Shown here: positions 17,811-27,867 of the stretch, in pieces
Layout of the letters: each line of letters starts with the position of its first letter
Position numbering within the stretch: the first letter of the stretch is position 1
DNA from: JALORV01 sp963780715
Lineage (GTDB): Bacteria > Pseudomonadota > Gammaproteobacteria > Burkholderiales > Burkholderiaceae_F
DNA: 64,000 nt
Direction: 5' to 3'
NCBI GenBank assembly: GCA_963780715.1
Contig: CAWADK010000016.1
Span: 248,001-312,000, forward strand
The notes under the pieces: model-generated
Databases searched by the model: none
Seen by the model: only the letters and a program-made list of their open reading frames with translations
Told to the model about the DNA's origin: nothing
Translations under genes and position numbers: made by a program

Positions 17811-18833
17811 ATGAACGAAGCCGCCGCAGGCACCGATGCACCCCCGTACGCAGACCTGACGCCCGACGTCGTGTTGAACGCGCTGGACAGCGCCGGGCTC
17901 ACCACCTCAGGGTCGCTGCTTGCGCTCAACAGTTACGAGAATCGGGTGTTCCAGGTGGGCATCGAGACCGCCGACGGCGGCAGCGGATTCGTCGTTGCCA
18001 AGTTTTACCGTCCGGGCCGCTGGAGCGATGCGCAGATCCTCGAGGAGCACGCTTTCATCGCCGAACTGGCGGCCGCCGAAGTGCCGGCGGTTCAGCCGCA
18101 GGTCCTGAACGGCCGCACGCTCAGCACGTTCGCCGGATTTCGCTTCACCGTCTTCCCCCGCCGCGGCGGCCGCGCACCGCTGCTCGACGACCCCGAGGTC
18201 CTGGTGTGGATCGGACGCTTTCTCGGCCGACTGCACGCCGTCGGCCGCGCACACCCTTTCCGCGCGCGTCCGGCGCTGGATCTTGCGAGTTTCGGCGTCG
18301 AACCACGCACCTTCCTGCTGGAGCACGACTGGCTGCCACGCGAGTTGCGCGACGTCTACGCGGGCGTCTCGCAACAGGCGCTCGACGGTATCGCCCGCGC
18401 CTACGAACGCGCCGGCGATGTCACGCCGCTCCGCCTGCACGGCGACGTGCATGAGGGCAACGTGCTCTGGTACGACGGACTGACCGATCGCGGGCCGCAC
18501 TTCGTCGACTTCGATGACGCGCGCATGGGGCCCGCAGTGCAGGACCTGTGGATGATGCTGGGCGCCGACCGTGGCGAGCAGACACAGAGGCTTGCCGACC
18601 TGCTGATGGGCTACGAAGACTTCTGCGAGTTCGACCGGCGCGAACTGCACCTGGTCGAGGCACTGCGCACCTTGCGCCTGATCCACTACGCCGCGTGGAT
18701 CGCACGCCGCTGGAGCGATCCGGCGTTTCCGGCGGCCTTCCCCTGGTTCAACACGCAGCGCTACTGGGAGGACCGCATCCTCGAACTGCGCGAGCAGACG
18801 GCCGCAATGCAGGAAGCGCCGCTCATAGTCTGA
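17811..18833 (+). CDS. srkA: Stress-response Ser/Thr kinase SrkA (RdoA/YihE)
   Basis: 340 residues. Aminoglycoside-phosphotransferase-fold kinase. NSYENRVFQVG and VVAKFYRPGRWSDAQILEEHAF (ATP-binding Lys) match E. coli SrkA; RLHGDVHEGNVLW is the catalytic loop and FVDFDDARMGP the metal-binding DFD. E. coli SrkA counters stress-induced cell death. An ATG nine bases earlier (17802) is equally possible. Confidence 0.93.
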   Translation: MNEAAAGTDAPPYADLTPDVVLNALDSAGLTTSGSLLALNSYENRVFQVGIETADGGSGFVVAKFYRPGRWSDAQILEEHAFIAELAAAEVPAVQPQVLNGRTLSTFAGFRFTVFPRRGGRAPLLDDPEVLVWIGRFLGRLHAVGRAHPFRARPALDLASFGVEPRTFLLEHDWLPRELRDVYAGVSQQALDGIARAYERAGDVTPLRLHGDVHEGNVLWYDGLTDRGPHFVDFDDARMGPAVQDLWMMLGADRGEQTQRLADLLMGYEDFCEFDRRELHLVEALRTLRLIHYAAWIARRWSDPAFPAAFPWFNTQRYWEDRILELREQTAAMQEAPLIV

Positions 18834-18889
18834 GCGCGTGTCGGAGCGTCGAGACCCGGCGCACGGGACGAGCCGGCCCGGCAGCGGAG

Positions 18890-18937
18890 CCGCAGCGGCC
18901 GCTTCCCGGAGACCCCGGGAAGTGATCGCCGCTGCGG
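18890..18937. terminator. Compound hairpin between convergent genes
   Basis: An outer 9-bp stem (CCGCAGCGG / CCGCTGCGG) encloses an inner 8-bp perfect stem (CTTCCCGG / CCGGGAAG, loop AGACC). It lies between srkA (+) and the lipoprotein gene (−). No long T-run follows, so it may be a bidirectional terminator or an RNA 3'-end structure. Confidence 0.5.
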
Positions 18938-18956
18938 GATCGTCAAAGCAACCGCG

Positions 18957-19250
18957 TTACTTTGGCACTTCCTTGCCACCGCCCTTGAACGCCGGGCTGG
19001 AATGGTCGTTCACCTGACCGGGCTTGGGACCGGACGAGGCATCGCCCTTGGGCGCGTTGGGCGGCGGCATCGGCGCCGTCAGCGTCGACGGCGGTTCCTG
19101 TACTGGCGGCGTCGGTGGCGCCGTGGTGGCCTGCGCCGCGGTGTTGGTGGGCGGTGTCGGCGGCGGCACGGGCGCTTCGGTTCGGTTGCAGCCGGCGGCG
19201 AGCATTAGCGCGCTCGTGCACGCGGCGAAGAGGGAAGTAAGGCGCTTCAT
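18957..19250 (-). CDS. Small Pro/Thr-rich lipoprotein
   Basis: 97 residues. Signal peptide KRLTSLFAACTSALMLAAGC with lipobox LAAGC. The mature part is mostly Pro, Thr and Ala (PPPTPPTNTAAQATTAPPTPP) and ends basic. Probably a disordered envelope lipoprotein; no family recognised. GGAG lies before ATG 19250. Confidence 0.65.
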   Translation of the reverse strand: MKRLTSLFAACTSALMLAAGCNRTEAPVPPPTPPTNTAAQATTAPPTPPVQEPPSTLTAPMPPPNAPKGDASSGPKPGQVNDHSSPAFKGGGKEVPK

Positions 19251-19644
19251 CGCATATCTCCAGTTCCGATGACGGCAGGCGAAACCCTGCTCCTGTGTTT
19301 TGAAAGTAGCCACAGCACTCGACGATGCCTATGCCGCGCCGTCGGCACGGAGTCCCTGAACCCGTCAGTCGCCATCGTGCGAACGTCATTCGCCGGGTGG
19401 GACTTCGCGCCGCGGACGCGCGTCGGCATGCTTAGCAGGGCAACCGGCGTGCCCGCGGGCGCACCGGACACGCCTTCCTGGCATCGGTACGACATGACCT
19501 GGTCGCTGCGGACTCCGCCGTCAGCGCGGCTCGCCGCGGCTGCCGGTTGTCCGACTGCCAACAGGGTCATCGCTCTTCGCTGCAGCGCAAAAGTTACAAT
19601 TACTCCCCAGGCGTCCTCAGGAGCCGACGGTCAGTCTCAACCCC
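19251..19644. other. Intergenic region upstream of the FAD/Fe-S oxidoreductase
   Basis: No gene is supported here. Divergent promoters are expected. The best candidate is the −10-like box at 19595-19600. Confidence 0.45.
19595..19600 (+). promoter_or_regulatory. Candidate −10 box (TACAAT)
   Basis: TACAAT stands 45 bases before the oxidoreductase start, close to the sigma-70 consensus. No good −35 is visible at 16-18 bases. Confidence 0.3.
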
Positions 19645-22600
19645 ATGAACGCACCCGTCCCACCCCAGGGATTGCGCTCCGCTCCCACCGTGCTCGAACC
19701 GCCGGTTCGGCTGCGCGAGATCCCGTACAACTACACCTCGTTCTCGGATCGCGAGATCGTCATCCGGCTGCTCGGCGCCGAAGCCTGGCGCGTGCTGGAC
19801 GAGTTGCGCAGCGAACGCCGTACCGGCCGCTCGGCTCGGATGCTGTACGAAGTGCTGGGCGACATCTGGGTCGTGCAGCGCAATCCGTACCTCGAAGATG
19901 ACCTGCTCGACAACCCGAAGCGGCGCGCCGCGCTGATCGAGGCCCTGCATCACCGCCTTGGCGAGATCGAGAAGAGGCGTGAACCGGCGGACGCCGTGCG
20001 TGACGCGAAGGTCGGCCTGCTGCTGGCGGCTGCGCGCAAGGCCGTGCAGTCGTTCGAGGCAGCCTTCCGCGCGACGTGGGACCTGCGCAAGCAGGCGCGC
20101 CGCGTGCTTGCACGCCATACGCGCGACGACAACATCCGCTTCGACGGCTTTGCGCGCGTCTCGCACGTCACCGACGCGACCGACTGGCGCGTCGAGTATC
20201 CGTTCGTCGTGCTGCAGCCCGATGCCGAAGACGAGATTCCGGGGCTGGTGCGGGCCTGCGTCGAGCTGGGGCTCACGATCATTCCGCGCGGCGGGGGCAC
20301 CGGATACACCGGCAGCGCGGTGCCGCTGACGCCGCTGACCGCCGTCATCAACACTGAAAAGCTGGAAGCGCTGTCCGAGGTCGAAACCGTCGACCTGCCC
20401 GGTGTCGGCGCGCCGGTGGCGACCGTTCGCTCAGAGGCGGGCGTCGTCACCAAGCGCGTGGCCGAGGCGGCCGAACGCGGTGGCTTCGTGTTTGCCGTCG
20501 ATCCGACGTCGGCCGACTCGTCCTGCGTCGGCGGCAACATCGCGATGAACGCCGGCGGCAAGAAGGCCGTCCTGTGGGGCACCGCGGTCGACAACCTCGC
20601 CTGGTGGCGCATGGTCGATCCGGACGGCAACTGGCTCGAAGTGCAACGCATCGGGCACAACCTCGGCAAGATCCATGACGCGGCCGAGGCCGTGTTCGAG
20701 CTGACGTGGAAGGACGGCCGCCACCCAGCCGCGGAAGCCAGGGTGCTGCGCACGCAACGCCTTGCGCTGCCTGGCGCGCGCTTCCGCAAGGCCGGCCTCG
20801 GCAAGGACGTCACCGACAAGTTCCTGGGTGGCGTGCCAGGAGTGCAGAAGGAAGGCTGCGACGGGCTCATCACGTCGGCGCGCTGGGTCGTGCATCGCAT
20901 GCCGAGGCACATCCGCACCGTGTGCCTGGAGTTCTTCGGGCGGGCGCAGCAGGCCGTGCCTGCCATTGTCGAGATCACCAACTACCTCGCGCGCCAGCCC
21001 GAGGGGGCGATCCTGGCGGGGCTCGAGCATCTCGACGAGCGCTATCTGCGCGCGGTCGGCTACACGACCAAGTCCCGCCGCGGCAGTCTGCCGAAGATGG
21101 TGCTGATCGGCGACATCGTCGGCGACGACGACGACGCCGTGGCACGCGCCACCTCCGAGGTCGTGCGCATGGCCAACACGCGCACCGGCGAAGGTTTCGT
21201 CGCGGTGAGCAGCGAGGCGCGCAAGAAGTTCTGGCTCGATCGCGCCAAGACCGCAGCGATCTCCAAGCACACCAACGCGTTCAAGCTGAACGAAGACGTC
21301 GTCATCCCGCTGCCCCGGATGGGCGAGTACACCGACGCCATCGAGCGCATCAACATCGAGCTGTCGATCGAGAACAAGCTCGAACTGCTCGACGCGCTCG
21401 ACGCCTACTTCGCGACACCCTTTGCGCTCGGCAAGACCGAGGATGCCGACCTCGACCGGCTGCCGCGTGAGGAGATACTCGGCGATCGCGTCGAGCAGGC
21501 GCGCGAACTGATCGGCTACACGCGCCGTCGCTGGCAGTGGCTGCTGGCCCACTTCGACACACCGCTGGCGTCATCGCTCGCCGAACTGGCCGGGCTGGGG
21601 CTCACGCACCTGGCCGGCGAGTCCGACCCGCCGTCTGCCGTCCGCGTCATCGACCTGCTGCAGGACCACACGATCCGCGTCTCGTGGAAGACCGAGGTGC
21701 GGGCGCCGCTCGAGCGCATCTTCTCGGGCGCAGCATTTGCAGCCGTGCTTGCCGAGTGCGAGGCGATCCACCGGCGCGTCCTGCGTGGACGGGTGTTCGT
21801 CGCCCTGCACATGCACGCCGGCGACGGCAACGTACACACGAACATCCCGGTCAACTCCGACAACTACGCGATGCTGCAGCGGGCTAACGCCGCCGTCGCA
21901 CGCATCATGCAGATCGCACGCGATCTCGACGGCGTGATCTCCGGCGAGCACGGCATCGGCATCACCAAGCTCGAGTACCTCACCGACGACGAGACCGCCG
22001 AATTCCGCCGTTACAAGAACGCGGTCGATCCCGAAGGCCGCTTCAACAAGGGCAAGCTCCTGCCGGGCGCCGACCTGCGCAACGCCTACACGCCGAGCTT
22101 CGGCCTGATGGGCCATGAGTCGCTGATCATGCAGCAGAGCGACATCAAGGGCATCTCGGACGCGATCAAGGACTGCCTGCGCTGCGGCAAGTGCAAGCCG
22201 GTGTGCTCGACCCACGTGCCGGGCGCCAACCTGCTCTACTCGCCGCGCAACAAGATCCTGGCAACGTCGCTCCTCATCGAGGCGTTCCTGTACGAGGAGC
22301 AGACGCGGCGCGGCGTCTCGATCAAGCACTGGGACGAGTTCGGCGACGTGGCCGACCACTGCACCGTCTGCCACAAGTGCCTGGCACCGTGCCCGGTGGA
22401 CATCGACTTCGGCGATGTGAGCATGGCGATGCGCGACCTGCTGCGGCGCATGGGGAAGAAGAAATTCAACCCGGGCACGGCGGCGTCGATGTTCTTCCTG
22501 AACGTCAAGGACCCGCAGACGATCAAGATCGCGCGCACGCTGATGCTCGAGTGGGGCTACAAGGCGCAGCGCCTGGGCAATCGCTTTTTCCGCCTCGCCG

Positions 22601-23590
22601 CCAAGCAGCAGACCCACCGGCCGCCCGCCACGACCGGTGGCCGCCCGCCGGTCACGCAGCAGGTCATCCACTTCGTCAACAAGAAGATGCCGGCTGGTTT
22701 ACCCAAGCGGACCGCGCGGGCGTTGCTGGACATCGAGGACGCGCGCTACGTACCGATCATCCGTGACCCGCAGCGGTCCAGTGGCGACAGCGAAGCCGTC
22801 TTCTACTTTCCCGGCTGCGGCTCGGAGCGGCTGTTCAGCCAGGTCGGGACTGGCGACGCAGGCGATGCTGTGGCATGCCGGTGTGCAGACCGTGCTGCCG
22901 CCGGGGTATCTCTGTTGCGGCTACCCGCAGCGCGGCTCGGGGCAGTTCGACAAGGCCGAGAAGATCATCACCGACAACCGCGTGCTGTTTCACCGCGTGG
23001 CCAACACGCTCAATTACCTCGACATCAAGACCGTCGTCGTCAGCTGCGGCACCTGCTACGACCAGTTGCAGGACTACAAGTTCGAGGAGATCTTCCCCGG
23101 CTGCCGCATCATCGACATCCACGAGTACCTGCTCGAAAAGGGCATCCGTGTCGAGGGCGTGAACGGCGTGCGCTACCTGTATCACGACCCCTGCCACAGC
23201 CCGATGAAGCAGCAGGATCCGCTGAAGACCGTCAACGCGCTGGTAACGACCGCCGACAACGTCCGCATCGAGAAGAGCGACCGCTGCTGCGGCGAGTCCG
23301 GCACGTTCGCGATCTCGCGGCCGGACGTCGCGACACAGGTGCGGTTCCGCAAGGAGCAGGAAGTCGAGCGCGGCGCCGCCAGGCTGCGTGCCGACGGCTT
23401 CAGCGGCGAGGTCAAGGTGCTGACCTCCTGCCCGTCGTGCCTGCAGGGCCTGAAGCGCTACAACGACGATGCCGACATCGACGCCGATTACATCGTCATT
23501 GAAATGGCAAAGCACGTGCTCGGCAACAACTGGATGGCAGACTACGTCGCCAAGGCCAACGCAGGCGGCATCGAACGCGTGCTGGTCTAG
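19645..23590 (+). CDS. DUF3683 FAD-binding/Fe-S oxidoreductase, one frameshift
   Basis: About 1,314 residues once one extra base (A at 22849) is removed. Order: N-terminal DUF3683 region (residues 1-190), FAD-binding PCMH domain with IIPRGGGTGYTGSAVPL, FAD-oxidase C-terminal domain with HMHAGDGNVHTNIPV and GEHGIGITKLEYL, two [4Fe-4S] motifs CLRCGKCKPVC and CTVCHKCLAPCP, then two cysteine-rich CCG domains (CCGYPQRGSG, CCGESGTF). It resembles a fused D-lactate/glycolate dehydrogenase with its Fe-S and CCG subunits. Substrate unknown. After the shift the protein continues GLATQAMLWHAGVQTVLPPGYLCCG. Confidence 0.85.
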
Positions 23591-23625
23591 CGGCTCCAGC
23601 GCGTACGCGCCTAAGATCCCGCCGC

Positions 23626-24591
23626 ATGCAACGGCGGATCACCGTGCGCCCGGCGCATGCCAGCGCAGACAACGACGAGATAGCCCGCATCATCTCGGCG
23701 GTGCATCCCGACTGGCAGCGCACCGGGGCCGAGATCGCCGCCGCAGCACGCCGACGCGGGCAGCGCTTCCACCGGAAGCTCGTCGCGGAAGTCGCACCGG
23801 GGCAGCTTGCCGGGTTCGGCTTCCTTGAAGTGCCCGACGTGGCCGCAACCAAGGGACGGTTCCGGGTTCGAGTCACCGTCGACCCGTCGCATGTCGGTCT
23901 GGGCATCGGCGCGACCCTGTACGAGGCCATCGAAGCCGAAGCACGGCAGCAGGGTGCGACCGAACTCTGCAGCGAGGTGCTGGCCTCGCAGCCACGGGCG
24001 CAGCGCTTCGCGCTCGACCGCGGGTTCGCCGTCTACAACCGCCGCATCGAAAGTCGCCTCAAACTGCGCGATGTCGATCCGGAGCGCATTGCGCGCGGCA
24101 TCGACGGTGCAGCCGATCGATTCTTCGCCACCGGGCTGCGCATCGCAAGCTATCGTCAACTCGCGCTGGGCGAGGAAGCGCCACGCCGACTGTACGAACT
24201 CTTCGTCGAGCTGTGGCGCGATGTTCCTTTCGGCATCCGTGGCGACGACCCGACGTACCTGAGCTTCGTTGCCGAGGAACTCGAAGATCCGGCGTTCCGG
24301 CCGGCAGGAACCTTCATCGCGCTGGACGGCACGAACTGGGTGGGCATGTGCGCCCAGTCCACGGGACGCGACCATCTGCTGACGTCGATGACCGGCGTCG
24401 TGCGCCGCTGGCGCCGTCGCGGGTTGGCGCGCTGGCTCAAACTGCATTCGATCCGGCACGCGCTCGAGTCGGAAGCCAGCGAGATCAGAACCTACAACGA
24501 CGAGGCGAACACGGACATGCTCGCACTGAACCGCACACTGGGCTTCGTGCCGGTGGAAACGGATCTGCGCTTGAAGAAGGAATTGGGATGA
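23626..24591 (+). CDS. GNAT N-acetyltransferase (two-domain)
   Basis: 321 residues with two GNAT-like halves. The first has the acetyl-CoA site FRVRVTVDPSHVGLGIGATLYEAIEAEA; the second VRRWRRRGLARWLKLHSIRHALE followed by TYNDEANTDMLALNRTLGFVPV, the usual C-terminal GNAT ending. Acceptor unknown. Its stop overlaps the HIT gene. Confidence 0.85.
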   Translation: MQRRITVRPAHASADNDEIARIISAVHPDWQRTGAEIAAAARRRGQRFHRKLVAEVAPGQLAGFGFLEVPDVAATKGRFRVRVTVDPSHVGLGIGATLYEAIEAEARQQGATELCSEVLASQPRAQRFALDRGFAVYNRRIESRLKLRDVDPERIARGIDGAADRFFATGLRIASYRQLALGEEAPRRLYELFVELWRDVPFGIRGDDPTYLSFVAEELEDPAFRPAGTFIALDGTNWVGMCAQSTGRDHLLTSMTGVVRRWRRRGLARWLKLHSIRHALESEASEIRTYNDEANTDMLALNRTLGFVPVETDLRLKKELG

Positions 24592-25025
24592 CAGCACCCC
24601 TCTGCGAACTGTGCGCCGGACCCGGCGGACGCCTGATCCATGACGACGGACGGCTGCGCGTCATCGTGGTCGACGAACCGGATTATCCGGGCTTCGTCCG
24701 CGTGGTCTGGAACGCGCATAGGCGCGAGATGACCGACCTCTCGGCGGCCGAGCGCGCGCATCTGATGCAGACCGTGTTCGAGGTGGAACGCTTGCAGCGC
24801 GAGGTCCTGCGTCCGCACAAGATCAACGTCGCCAGCCTCGGCAACATGACGCCTCACCTTCACTGGCATCTCGTTCCCCGCTTCGAGGACGACGCCCACT
24901 TCCCGAAGCCGATCTGGGCCAGGCCCGTGCGTGTGGCCGACACCCTCGCCCTGGCTCGGCGAAAGGCACTCGTACCCGCGCTGACGCGCGCGATCGCGAC
25001 CGCCCTGGGTTCCGCCGACGGCTAG
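24588..25025 (+). CDS. HIT-family protein
   Basis: 145 residues. CELCAGPGGRLIHDDG at the N-terminus and HLHWHLVPRFEDDAHFP, a histidine-triad variant (HxHWHxxP) as in the betaproteobacterial HIT family. Probably a nucleotidyl hydrolase. Starts inside the GNAT stop (ATGA), so the pair is coupled. Confidence 0.88.
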   Translation: MTAPLCELCAGPGGRLIHDDGRLRVIVVDEPDYPGFVRVVWNAHRREMTDLSAAERAHLMQTVFEVERLQREVLRPHKINVASLGNMTPHLHWHLVPRFEDDAHFPKPIWARPVRVADTLALARRKALVPALTRAIATALGSADG

Positions 25026-25026
25026 T

Positions 25027-25278
25027 TCAGCGCCCGGCCGACTGCGTGCCGACGGGCTGAACCGGAACGTTGCGCATCTCCTTGAGCATCGCGTCCTGGG
25101 CGTCCTTGTCGGTGACCGCGGAAGTGCGCGCGCCGTTGTCGCGCCGGACGATATTGCTGCCGGTCTGCGTTTGACGCTCCTGGCGCTTTTCGATGGCCGC
25201 CAGGTCCTCGGGCGTCGCGCACCCGGGCAGTGACAGCACTACGGAAACGGCGATCATCACGAGAGCAAGGCAACGCAT
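25027..25278 (-). CDS. Small lipoprotein
   Basis: 83 residues. Signal peptide RCLALVMIAVSVVLSLPGC with lipobox LPGC. The mature part is charged and Gln/Arg-rich (AAIEKRQERQTQTGSNIVRRD). No family recognised. GGAG precedes ATG 25278. Downstream of, and same strand as, the SPOR gene. Confidence 0.65.
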   Translation of the reverse strand: MRCLALVMIAVSVVLSLPGCATPEDLAAIEKRQERQTQTGSNIVRRDNGARTSAVTDKDAQDAMLKEMRNVPVQPVGTQSAGR

Positions 25279-25395
25279 GCAGGGCTCCGGCAAGACAGTG
25301 GTTGAATTCGAATCGATGATGGCTCGGCTCGCGGGCATCAGTGTTCCGGCACTTCGCGGCTGGACCGATCGCGCTGGCGCGAAAGTATGCATCAC

Positions 25396-26112
25396 TCAGC
25401 CCGCGCTGCAGGCGCGCACGCTCTGGGACGGGAACTCCTTTGCGATCGCCCCGAGCTGCTGGGCCGCTTCCGCGTCGAGTTCGCGCATCTGCAGACGCGT
25501 GGCCGACACGGCGGTCGGCTTGTCCGAAACCCGCGCGTTCTTGACGCCGAGCTTCACCAGCGACGCAACGTGCGCCTTCGCGAGTTCCGGGTCACGGAAC
25601 GACCCCAGGCTCACGCCCAGCCGCAGCGGGCCGTCGTTGAGAACGAGCAGGTCCTTGACGCCACTCTTCTTCAGCTCCGCCATGGCGCGATCGGCCTCGG
25701 CGCGGGTCTTGAATGGCGGCAGATAGACGAGATACCAGCCCGGGGCCTCGACCGTCCGCGCCGACTGGCGTGATCCGAGCCCGAGCCTGAGCAATGCGGT
25801 TTCGACCCGGGCGAGATCCGGCCCGATGAAGTCGCCGAATTCGACGCAGGCCTGGGCAACCGACAGGTCGATCCCCGCGCCGTTTGCGGGCGAAGACGGC
25901 GGCGGTGTGGCGGCGGCGCGCGACTGCGCCGCAGCCCGCTCGCGCAACACCTGCACTTCACGCTCGCTGAGGACCCGAACCCGTTCAGGCTCGACCTGTC
26001 GGGCGATGCGTTCAGGCTCGCGCCCGCTCTCCGCGAAGCGGCCGAACACGCCGTGCTGCCACGCAAAGAGCGCGACGTTCACGAGCACGAGCAGCAGGAA
26101 GGCGAGTTTCAT
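25396..26112 (-). CDS. SPOR-domain membrane protein
   Basis: 238 residues. One N-terminal membrane anchor (KLAFLLLVLVNVALFAWQ), a charged/Pro-rich linker, and a C-terminal SPOR-like domain (GWYLVYLPPFKTRAEADRAMAELKKSGVKDLLVL… and LGSFRDPELAKAHVASLVKLG). SPOR domains bind denuded septal peptidoglycan. Last gene of the birA–coaX–SPOR operon; ATG overlaps the coaX stop. Confidence 0.85.
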   Translation of the reverse strand: MKLAFLLLVLVNVALFAWQHGVFGRFAESGREPERIARQVEPERVRVLSEREVQVLRERAAAQSRAAATPPPSSPANGAGIDLSVAQACVEFGDFIGPDLARVETALLRLGLGSRQSARTVEAPGWYLVYLPPFKTRAEADRAMAELKKSGVKDLLVLNDGPLRLGVSLGSFRDPELAKAHVASLVKLGVKNARVSDKPTAVSATRLQMRELDAEAAQQLGAIAKEFPSQSVRACSAG

Positions 26113-26897
26113 TGATCGATGGCAGGACGCAAGGCGCGGACTCTAACGGCGAGTCCCGCGAGAACCAGATTATGTTCGATCGAAAATCTGAACTCGCCGC
26201 CCTCCAGGCGCGCGGCAAGCAGTTCGGCATCGCCGCCCGAAATGAGCACCGCCGGTGCCCGCCCGAGTCGCCGCCCAAAGCGCCGGACAAAGCGCTCGAC
26301 CAGGCCGGCCTGGGCGTCGCGGACCCCGGTGGTGATCGCGTCGTCGGTCATGTCGGGAAAGTCGACGGCCGCACCGTCGGCCTGCGGCAATCCTGCGGTC
26401 TGGTTCGCCAAAGCATCCAGCATCAGGCGCTGGCCGGGCGCGATGCAGCCGCCGACAAAGCGCGCCTGACCGTCGCCCACCTCGACGCAGTCGATCGTCG
26501 TCGCGGTACCGGCGGCCACGAGCACGAACGAACGCCGCGGCACGCGCTGGCAGGCCCCGAGCATGCCGTGCCAGCGGTCCGCCCCGAGCTGTGTCGGGTT
26601 CCGATAGCCATTGAGCAGCACGAATTCTCCGGCATAGCGGGGCTCGGAGCGCAGCCACTCGATGCTCATGCCGCGACCGCGGGCCGCCGCCTCGACCGCC
26701 GTCCGGGTTGCCCCCGCAGCGACGCTGCAGCCAAACGCCGCGCCGCCGCGTGGCATGTCACGCCAGGCGGAGCCGAGCCGCGCGGCGAGGTCGTTCGTAG
26801 CGCGGTGGTGCTCGACCTTCACCGGCCCCGGCGCACCCGCGGCGTCCGTGACGGTCCACTTCAGTGCCGTGTTGCCGACGTCGATCAACAGCGTCAT
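26109..26897 (-). CDS. coaX: Type III pantothenate kinase
   Basis: 262 residues. Phosphorylates pantothenate, first step of CoA synthesis. The ASKHA nucleotide-binding fold starts at once, LLIDVGNTALKWTV; later NPTQLGADRWHGMLGA (pantothenate site), VAAGTATTIDCV and FVGGCIAPGQRLMLDAL. Overlaps birA and SPOR by 4 bases each. Confidence 0.94.
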   Translation of the reverse strand: MTLLIDVGNTALKWTVTDAAGAPGPVKVEHHRATNDLAARLGSAWRDMPRGGAAFGCSVAAGATRTAVEAAARGRGMSIEWLRSEPRYAGEFVLLNGYRNPTQLGADRWHGMLGACQRVPRRSFVLVAAGTATTIDCVEVGDGQARFVGGCIAPGQRLMLDALANQTAGLPQADGAAVDFPDMTDDAITTGVRDAQAGLVERFVRRFGRRLGRAPAVLISGGDAELLAARLEGGEFRFSIEHNLVLAGLAVRVRALRPAIDQ

Positions 26898-27766
26898 CGT
26901 TGTGACTCCGCCCGCCGCAGCGAGACATCGCCGACATTGATCGCGCGCGATCCACCGCCGGTGGCAAGCACCAGGCGGCCGATCGTGTCGACTTCGACGA
27001 CGCGTCCGCTGGCCGTGACCCGGCCATCGTCGATGATGTCGACCTCGTCGCCGCGCGCATGCAACAGCGCGTTGAAGCGCTCGCGTACGGGAACGAAGCC
27101 GCGATCGACATAGCCTGACACCATCGCGAGCAGTGCAGCGGCCATTTGCGCAATCCACGCCTCGCGTTCGGCCGCGAGCAGCGACGAAGCAACGACCTCC
27201 GCCAGTGCAGCGGCGGGCTGGCCGATGCCGGCGCGGTCGTCTTCCGTCAGCCAGCCGTTCACGCCAACGCCCACGACGAGTGTCGCGCGCCCGCCTGCGT
27301 CGATCCCCAGCTCACACAGGATGCCGGCAAGCTTGCGGCCGTCGAGCAGCACATCGTTCGGCCACTTCAGCTCGACCGGCACGCCGCGGCCGCGGAGATA
27401 CTCGGCCAGTGCAACGCCGCCGGCCAGCGTGATCGCAGGCAGCGCCGCCGGCAGCGAGGCGAGCGGCACCGCCAGCGTGAACAGCAGCGCCGACCGGGGT
27501 CTGGCACGCCACGTCCTGTTCTGGCGGCCACGGCCGGCCGTCTGCTCGTCCGTTGCGCGCAGGATCGGAGACCCGGGTTGCTGCTGGCGCGCACGCACGA
27601 GCAGATCCTCGTTGGTGGAGCCCGTCGCTGCCACGACCTCGACCCGGCAGCCGGCGGCCACGTCGGCGTCTGCCAGCCAGCGCTCGATGGCGTCCGCCGA
27701 CAACGGCGGCGCCTCGAAACGCTCATCGCTCGCCGCGGGAACCGGCACAGGGGTGGAAGGACTCAC
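26894..27766 (-). CDS. birA: Biotin–[acetyl-CoA-carboxylase] ligase
   Basis: 290 residues. Joins biotin to the carboxylase carrier protein through biotinyl-AMP. TGSTNEDLL, the adenylate loop GRGRQNRTW, KWPNDVLLDGRKLAGIL and VGVGVNGWL are all present, then a C-terminal SH3-like domain. There is no N-terminal helix-turn-helix, so it should not act as a repressor. First gene of the minus-strand operon. Confidence 0.93.
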   Translation of the reverse strand: MSPSTPVPVPAASDERFEAPPLSADAIERWLADADVAAGCRVEVVAATGSTNEDLLVRARQQQPGSPILRATDEQTAGRGRQNRTWRARPRSALLFTLAVPLASLPAALPAITLAGGVALAEYLRGRGVPVELKWPNDVLLDGRKLAGILCELGIDAGGRATLVVGVGVNGWLTEDDRAGIGQPAAALAEVVASSLLAAEREAWIAQMAAALLAMVSGYVDRGFVPVRERFNALLHARGDEVDIIDDGRVTASGRVVEVDTIGRLVLATGGGSRAINVGDVSLRRAESQR

Positions 27767-27867
27767 GTGCGCGGAGGAGTTGACGACCGATCGACTTTAA
27801 CATCGGTGCGACGTCGCAGCGACCTTGCATTGGTCATTGCCTGCGCATGGCCTAGAGTAGCGCCACG

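Noticed and set aside
16259..18454. Plus-strand open frame of 731 residues across ilvA and srkA
   Set aside because: Antisense to ilvA and out of frame with srkA; no conserved motifs.
22849..22849. Programmed frameshift in the DUF3683 oxidoreductase
   Set aside because: No slippery heptamer or stimulator hairpin; the same extra-A error occurs in many unrelated genes of the window.
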